Assembly: GCA_037367405.1 (NCBI GenBank)
Contig: JAZKJV010009625.1
Location: 620,001-684,000 of the forward strand
Direction: 5' to 3'
DNA: 64,000 bases
DNA from: Ottelia alismoides
Taxonomy: Eukaryota; Streptophyta; Magnoliopsida; Alismatales; Hydrocharitaceae
In this document: positions 57,950 through 64,000 of the stretch, in pieces
Numbering within the stretch: position 1 is the stretch's first letter
Layout: every line of letters starts with the position of its first letter
Translations under genes and position numbers: made by a program
Notes under the pieces: generated by a model
What the model was told of the DNA's origin: nothing
The model's input: the letters and a program-made list of their open reading frames with translations, nothing else
Database searches by the model: none

Positions 57950-60130
57950 CTTGTTAAGGCACTGGATTGAAGTCTTTGTTTCTCAGAGTTGTTCAAGTTT
58001 GACATCGGGTTCCTTAGCTCTTGCCTAAAGCCCTTGCACAAAATCGATATTGGTGGGTAATTGCTAATGTTGCGTTTTTTTGCAGTCTAATTTTGTTCTG
58101 TAGTTTTTGGCATCCCAAGATTGACTTGGGCTCTCTTGTTGTTTTCAGGTACTTTCCCTGGTGAAGTTCAGCAACCATGGTGTGGTTGAGCCTTTGTGCG
58201 GGGGTGTTTTTTGTCCCTTTGTTTTGCAGTAGAAGTAGTTGTGAGTTTGTGCTCGCAAGGTTTTTGTAATATTGCCTCAAAGAATAAAAAGTGTTGGTTG
58301 CACTTAAGTTTTTGAGAAAATGCCTCAAAGTGCAAAGCTAGTTAATGAAAATGCACACGAATTATCTATTGAAAGGCCTAAAAGCATGATTATTCAGCAA
58401 ATAAATATGAGATCTACAAAGAATGTTGCAGCGAAGGTATTCAACAAAATACCTAAGAGACAAAAATGCTAATGTTGTCCATATATTTGAGGAGTTGAAA
58501 AGAACAAGTGGAGTTGAGAGAATGATTCCAACTTCGCTCATTCATCACTTACACTCTTTCGTAAGAAAGATGATTAAAGGAGAAATATTCGGAGAAGTTA
58601 GCTCTATGAGAAGTTGAAGCCAACAAGTGAAAGATTCTTATACTGATGCATTAAAGGTGATGCCTATTTATGGGATTCCACTGCAAATTAGAGAACTTGA
58701 ATGGAGGACAAAGTGGATATTGGAGAAAAAAATGTAGAAAGTCAGCCTGATCATGATAAGATTCTTGGATTTTATACTTACCAAGCATGACAAATACTCG
58801 AGAGAGAACCTCTAAAGAAGTTTGCACTTCAAATAGTGCTCATGCAGTTGTCGCTTAGAAGAGTCATCACGATTTTCATACCTACGAAAAAAACATGGAT
58901 AATATATAATGGTGCCACTGATCACATGACAGGTGATCCAAAACTCTTTAACATTTATAAATTAGCATCGGGCAAGGATCATGTTTCCCTTGTTGATGGA
59001 TCTCATGTTACATAAGCAGGGATTGGAAGTATGTCCCTTGTTAACAAATTCGATGTTCACAATGCACGTCATGTTCCAGATATGCTTCTAAATCTCCTTT
59101 CTTTTAGTAAGATAACAAAAGAATTGAACTATGAACTTGTTTTTTTCCTATGATCATTGTATATTGCGAGCCTTGGTGACAGGGAGGAGAATTGGCATTG
59201 GTTTAGAGTTTTAAGTTATGTATCATCTACCGATTAAAGTCACAATTGCATTAACGACTACTATTCAAGTAAGGAAAAATAAAAAGGACTGTCAAGGTTT
59301 GCTTATATCCTGGAAGGAATGTCTTGATCATCTCAATTTGGTTATCTTAAGTAGTTGTTTCCCTTATTATTTAAAGATTTGAGCTATGGGAACGTAGTTT
59401 GACATGTTTCCTTCAAGGCAAAGCACACTCATGCATCTTACTCTATTTCTACAAGTGATATCTTTGAGCTTATCCACTCTTGTATTCAGGATCCCTCTAA
59501 TGTTCATACTTTTAAGATACATGTACTCCATGACATTTATTGATGATTATACGGAAGCATGTTTGTTTATTTACTTCATAGGTGTGGAGTAATAAAAAAG
59601 TTTTTCAATCTTATTGAGACACAATATAAAAAAATGATTAAATATTTCAGGTTTGATAACTTTCAGGAATATTTGTTTAACAAAATGCAAGAATTGTTTA
59701 GTACTAAAGAAACTTTTTATTAAACCTCTTGTATATATAATGATGTAGCAAAACGAAAGAACTACCTTCTTGAAATTAGCAGAGCACTTTATTTTAAAGA
59801 AACTTTCTTTATAGATTTTTGGAAGAGGTTGTTCTCACTAGTGCCTTCCTTATAAATAGGAAGCTCTCAAGACGATTGACCATGGCTACTCCTTTTTCTA
59901 TTATTTAGCTAGAGAGTAAATCATTGTTCTTCCTCCAAATACCTTTAGGTGTGGTGTTATTTACATGATTACACACCTGAAGAAAAGAAATTAGATGCAC
60001 GTGCAATCAAAGGTATTTTTAAAACACTCTCCTACACGAAAAGGTTTTAGATGCTTGCATCCTAAGGACAAAATAATGCATATCACTAAATATGTCACCT
60101 TTATTGATCATGAATCTTGCTTTCCAGAGC
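57950..60130 (+). pseudogene. Decayed copia gag, protease and integrase
   Basis: From about 58890 the frame reads WIIYNGATDHMTGDPKLF, the copia protease site with the catalytic aspartate changed (D to N in this reading, and S lost). It continues through the post-protease segment with ARHVPDMLLNLLSFSKI. Integrase pieces follow: MTFIDDYTEACLFIYF near 59530, and near 59960-60110 the capping segment HDYTPEEKKLDARAIKG and YVTFIDHESCFPE. A gag between 57950 and 58890 is only guessed from position; its frames are short and I see no zinc knuckle. Confidence 0.75.
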
Positions 60131-60639
60131 ATTTTCCTGGGGGGTGAATGGAATTAATGATGAAGGAAATATTCATGATGTTCTTGTCCTTGATGCTTGT
60201 GATGATTCTATAAGTTTTATGGGTAACTATAACCAGATTGATGCAAAGACAGAGGGGCAAAAGTATTCTTCTGCTTATTAGCACGAAAAACATTACAACA
60301 AGAAATATCAGTAAGGAACTCTAATGCAATATCTAAAATGAGAGATAAATCTTGATCATATTCAAACCCTACAAGTTCCAAGTCCCTGCACTATCATTGG
60401 TGATTCAGATTCTAATCTTGAAAGTGATCAAGATAAGGATGCCAATGACAACATAGAAGATGTGGCTACTAATGTGTTGATCATTTTTGAAGAAGATTCG
60501 ATCACATAGATATGTGGGGGAATATTCGATTAACAAATACATTGGTTACTAAAAGCTTAGTGAAAATTATAAATTCTTTATCACTTCACTTTCCACCTCT
60601 TTGATCCCCAAAAATGTTGTTGAATCTAGTTCTGATCAT

Positions 60640-63010
60640 AGATGGGTTCAAACTATGCATGAGGCTCTAGTGGGACGTTGTGGATATCCTCAGATTGGAT
60701 GCAAATGATTTGGTTGAAGTGGATTTACATCATAAAATACAAACAAATCGTAAAGTGAAAGATACAAGGCTAGTCTTATTGCAAGTGGTTTTAGTAAGAA
60801 AATATAGTATTCACTACTTGGAGACTTTTGGTCCTATGGTAAAAATGAACACAATACAAATTGTTCTCCTCTTGCCATTTTCAAAGAAATGAAGCATCAT
60901 CAGATCGACCTCCCTCTCCTCACACCGACAGCCAAGCAAGCCCTCAAAATTGCCAATGTTGATCTCCAAAAGTCGTGGAGGATTATCAAAGCCTCTAACA
61001 CATCATTTCCTCTTCCTTTGAGCAGAGTATACCGGAGCGAGACTGAAAGTATAGGGTTTAAAACACCTGCGTTTAAGCTGTGAGTTGGCTAACTGCTTAG
61101 AGAGCAATGAGAAGATGGTGGAGGATTGGAAAATCAAATGTTTGCTAGCCAGAGAAGGCTCTTGCAGAAGCAAGATAGCTTCGATATTGTGGCTGCGAAT
61201 TGTCGAACCTGATCTTGAATGATCAAGAAAGATCCAAGTTTAGATACTAAGAGGCCCCTGAGAATATACCTAGCCAAAATGCGACCGAGACCGACCCATG
61301 GGCTAGCTGAGGTTCTGAAACCTCTGCCCAAAGCCCACCACGAGCCAACCCATGGGATCATTTTAATTTTTCCCACTGATTTTTTAATGTTATTTAATAG
61401 GTATAAATGATTTTATTGCCAACATCTATACGTTATATAACTAATATAAGTAATTTACATGTTACTTGACACGTAAACTATTAAATTTATGTGAAACTAG
61501 CATCACATACGAAAAACTTAATGTATATCCTATTAATATATGTCTTATCTAGCTTATATCCTAACCTAAGCCCGTCCCATGAGTGGGTTAGGTAGACGAG
61601 CTCCCCACCCATTAGTCATGTCTACCAGAGAATAGTCAGCCTCAATTTGAGTTTCCAAGGATAAAGGTACATGAACGGTCATTTGATCTTCGTCAAAGTA
61701 TGTGTTAAAAACCTTACAAACTAATGGGTGTAAACAAATAGCTTGTGCCTCTAACAAAATGGGTTGGAATGCATGTGAAGGGGAGATTGGGAGAGCACTG
61801 CTTTGATGTTAGGTGAAGAGCGAGGTCTAGTGCCTGCTACCACCTAGTTCCTTGGGGTGAACCTTACTACAATTAGGACTCGAGAAAGAGAAAAGCAAAG
61901 CCACTACTTACTTCTTTTCTATGTGTATCATTCTAGAAGGAAAGTGTAGGGGATTGTCGAAGGCTAGTATATGTAGGAGCAAGAATGTTTTTTTGAATGG
62001 CGACCTCTTAGAAGATGTTTACATTCATTTGCCACTTGGCCACGAGTAGACAGGAAAATATTGTATAATGAAGAAAGCTTTATATAGTATATAACGGTCT
62101 CCTAAAGCGTGGTTCGAGAGACTTGGAGTTGTAATTACTATATTGAATTATCACTAAGTTAACGAGGATCACACTCTATTTGTCGAGAGGAGTAAAAATA
62201 AAATGATTCTTCTTCTTGTTTATTTTGATGACATGATTATCATAGGATATGAGGAGGAGATAGCTCATCTAAAAGGAGAGCTTGTTGCAATCTTTAACCT
62301 GGAGGATCTTGGGAACTTAAAAGTATTTTATGGTACTTAATTGGTAATGTCAAACGAAGGTCTTGTCCTTTGTCAAAGAAAATATGCTCTAGATATATTG
62401 ATGGAAACTAGAAGGTTGGGATGTAAACCTGCCCCTACGCTTATTTATGGGAGTCACAAGTTGAGCATCAAGGATGGAATGCAACTTGATGAAGATATCA
62501 AAGAGACATGTGCGTACGTTGATTTATTTTACTCTAACCATATCAGGGATCATTTATGTATTCAACATGGTGAACCTACTCATATTCATATGAAGTCTGG
62601 CTTCCTTTGCCACGTGAAAAAAGACCCTGGAAAATGACTTATCTTTACTAAAGATACAAAGAGTGACATCAAAGGATACACATATGCGATTAGGCTAGAT
62701 GCACTGGTACGAGGAGATCTACAAGTAGATATTGCAGATTTTTTGATGGAAACTTAGTGATTTGGAGAAGAAAATGACCATCTGTTTGTGCTAAGTCTAG
62801 TGTTGAAGTTGAATACAGAGTTATTGCCATGGGTGTTGCTGAGATGCTATGGGACGACTATTTTGACAGACATTGGAATAATTTCTGAGTTGCCTATGAA
62901 GTTGTTCAGTGACAACAATGCTTCTATAAATCTATCCAACGATATTGTCCTACATGATATAAACAAGCATGTTGAGATTGATCGTAACTTTATCAGAGAG
63001 ACATCTAACC
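60640..63010 (+). pseudogene. Decayed copia RT and RNase H
   Basis: RT starts near 60650 (WVQTMHEAL) and reaches MVKMNTIQIVLLL near 60840, then is interrupted. It resumes near 61979 with KNVFLNGDLLEDVYIHLP, SPKAWFERLG, the active-site segment LLVYFDDMIIIGYEEEI (about 62210-62260) and LCQRKYALDILMETRRLGCK. RNase H ends with DNNASINLSNDIVLHDINKH and VEIDRNFIRETSN near 63010, where the MITE pair begins. Multiple stops and shifts. Confidence 0.85.
60908..61978. other. Foreign sequence inserted in the copia RT
   Basis: About 1.07 kb separates two RT segments that are contiguous in other copia elements. Its left part (60900-61083) has a coding-like reading (LPLLTPTAKQALKIANVDLQ and on) and could be a gene fragment; I do not recognise it. 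Text near 61290-61360 and 61565-61605 repeats CCCATGGG/CCCATGAG-like motifs. No inverted ends or clear duplication were found. Confidence 0.5.
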
Positions 63011-63014
63011 CTAA

Positions 63015-63403
63015 GGTATTGTTTGGTTCGCGGGTTACCCGCGGGTTAGGGGAGTTTACCCCCCTTAACCCACATCTCCCTCTCTCCCAGTGGGTCCCAC
63101 TTTATTCTTTTTTTAAAAAATTAAATAAATCAATTTCACATCATCAATCCTATCAAAAAATAATATATTATACCATCATATCATATAAAAATTATAAACT
63201 ACTCCACTTCTACTCCCTTTTCCAAACTTCAATACAATCGCATCACAATAACTACTCACTTTTTCAAACTCCAATACAATCATATCACCTCAAACCCACT
63301 TCTAACTCACCCCCAGTTTAACCCTCCATCCAAACACCAAAACACAAAAATGGGTTACCCTCTACCAGTTTAACCCGCCTTAACCCGCCAACCAAACGCA
63401 CCC
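63015..63403. mobile_element. Tourist-like MITE C
   Basis: Ends GGTATTGTTTGGTTCGCGGG and CCGCCAACCAAACGCACCC are inverted; TAA flanks at 63012-63014 and 63404-63406. 389 bp, non-coding; the middle is CA-rich. Confidence 0.82.
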
Positions 63404-63406
63404 TAA

Positions 63407-63558
63407 GGGTCCGTTTGGTTGCAGGGTTGGACAGGGTCGGGTTGGGCAGGGGTACCCCTGTGAATAGTAAACTGTGAGGAGGAGAACCCTGTTTGGTTGC
63501 AGGGCCAACCCGGGTTGGACCAAGCCAACCCTGCCCAACCCTGCAACCAAACGAGCCC
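63407..63558. mobile_element. Tourist-like MITE D
   Basis: 152 bp, ends GGGTCCGTTTGGTTGCAGGG and CCCTGCAACCAAACGAGCCC; TAA at 63404-63406 (shared with MITE C) and 63559-63561. Same family and length as MITE B, with the centre in the opposite orientation. Confidence 0.9.
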
Positions 63559-63561
63559 TAA

Positions 63562-63694
63562 GGAGCTTGACCTGCCATACATAAAATTTGAAAATCAAGT
63601 GGTTGGCATCTCCACTAAGGGGCTTTCCATGACCAGCTTGGAGAAGAATGTGGGTAAGTTGGACATGTACAATCTCTATGCCCAACTTGAGGAG
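63562..63694 (+). pseudogene. C-terminal end of the decayed copia pol
   Basis: After the MITE pair the reading resumes with ELDLPYIKFENQVVGISTKG and ends LEKNVGKLDMYNLYAQLEE, the typical end of copia RNase H, directly before the 3' LTR. It joins the part ending at 63010 in frame when the MITEs and one TAA are left out. Confidence 0.8.
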
Positions 63695-63918
63695 TAGTTG
63701 CTTGGTTTATTGGTAAATAGATCAAGGCTGAGGATTCATTTACCTCCATTTGGGAACTATATTTGTAACTCACCCCCACCTTAGTTTAGACATATAAGAA
63801 ACATGGAAAGAAGAAAAGCCCTAGTTGCTTTGAGCAACGACATTTATACCCGTGATTTTCCTACTCGATTATGGAGGGTTTCCACGTTAAACATCGTCAT
63901 TGTGTGCTTCTTTTTCTA
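63695..63918 (+). repeat. 3' LTR of the decayed copia element
   Basis: About 224 bp, partner of 57706-57937, ending TTCTACA. Followed by the duplication CAACT. The start is uncertain by a few bases because of a small deletion at the border. Confidence 0.78.
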
Positions 63919-64000
63919 CACAACTAAACCATTTCCAACCAATATAAAACAAATCTCCCGTGAACTTTAGTTAAGTCAATTATTTAACATCTCCTAGTTT

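Larger units (their letters stand above)
57706..63918 (+). mobile_element. Decayed Ty1/copia element with short LTRs
   Basis: LTRs at 57706-57937 and about 63695-63918 are flanked by CAACT on both sides (57701-57705 and 63919-63923). An initiator-Met type primer site follows the 5' LTR, and gag/protease, integrase, RT and RNase H follow in copia order on the plus strand. Many stops and frameshifts are present. RT is split by about 1.1 kb of foreign sequence (about 60908-61978), and the end of RNase H is split by a MITE pair (63012-63561). Confidence 0.88.

Overview
The window is intergenic DNA of a flowering plant, most likely a monocot. This is inferred from the mix of very large Ty1/copia and Ty3/gypsy LTR retrotransposons, Mutator, Tourist and hAT type MITEs, and one intron-containing plant gene whose exons are much more GC-rich than their surroundings. 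Nothing bacterial, viral or organellar was seen. I cannot name the species.

Positions 1 to 28868 are a three-level nest of retrotransposons. The outermost layer is a decayed copia gag on the minus strand (28868 to about 28262, continuing at 83 to 1). Into it went a copia element on the minus strand (84-28259, LTRs of about 2.5 kb, flanks GTTAT/CTTAT, initiator-Met type primer site). Into the gag of that element went a 17.5-kb Athila-like gypsy element on the plus strand (6095-23575, LTRs of about 3.57 kb, flanks TTGCC/TTGTC, tRNA-Asp type primer site). By eye the inner gypsy LTRs differ less than the copia LTRs, as the nesting order requires. Both elements carry stops and frameshifts and cannot move by themselves.

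Positions 28.9-37.7 kb hold a 0.37-kb direct repeat pair, an 11-copy array with a period of about 30 bp, and the only convincing host gene: a two-exon gene for a 317-residue PB1-domain protein (35592-36626). A family of short foldback repeats with a conserved CTTTTTGTG loop clusters around this gene. From 37.7 to 41.8 kb lies a non-coding LTR element with 310-bp LTRs, containing two related hAT-like insertions in tandem.

Positions 42.6-47.7 kb are a cluster of DNA transposons: two Tourist-like MITEs sharing one TAA, a 0.37-kb foldback MITE, and two Mutator-like elements 78 bp apart. Both Mutator-like elements have GC-rich, Pack-MULE-like interiors. Positions 48-57 kb are AT-rich, with a truncated copia pol relic and a 1.3-kb foldback element that has a matching 9-bp target duplication. 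Positions 57706-63918 are a complete but heavily decayed copia element on the plus strand (LTRs of about 230 bp, flanks CAACT). It is broken by an insertion of about 1.1 kb in RT and by another tandem Tourist-like MITE pair.

I found no evidence of a new multi-gene system. The most unusual structures are the PPT-linked hairpin series at the 3' end of the gypsy element, the tandem MITE pairs that share a TAA, the foldback family around the PB1 gene, and the GC-rich Mutator interior carrying a higher-order minisatellite.
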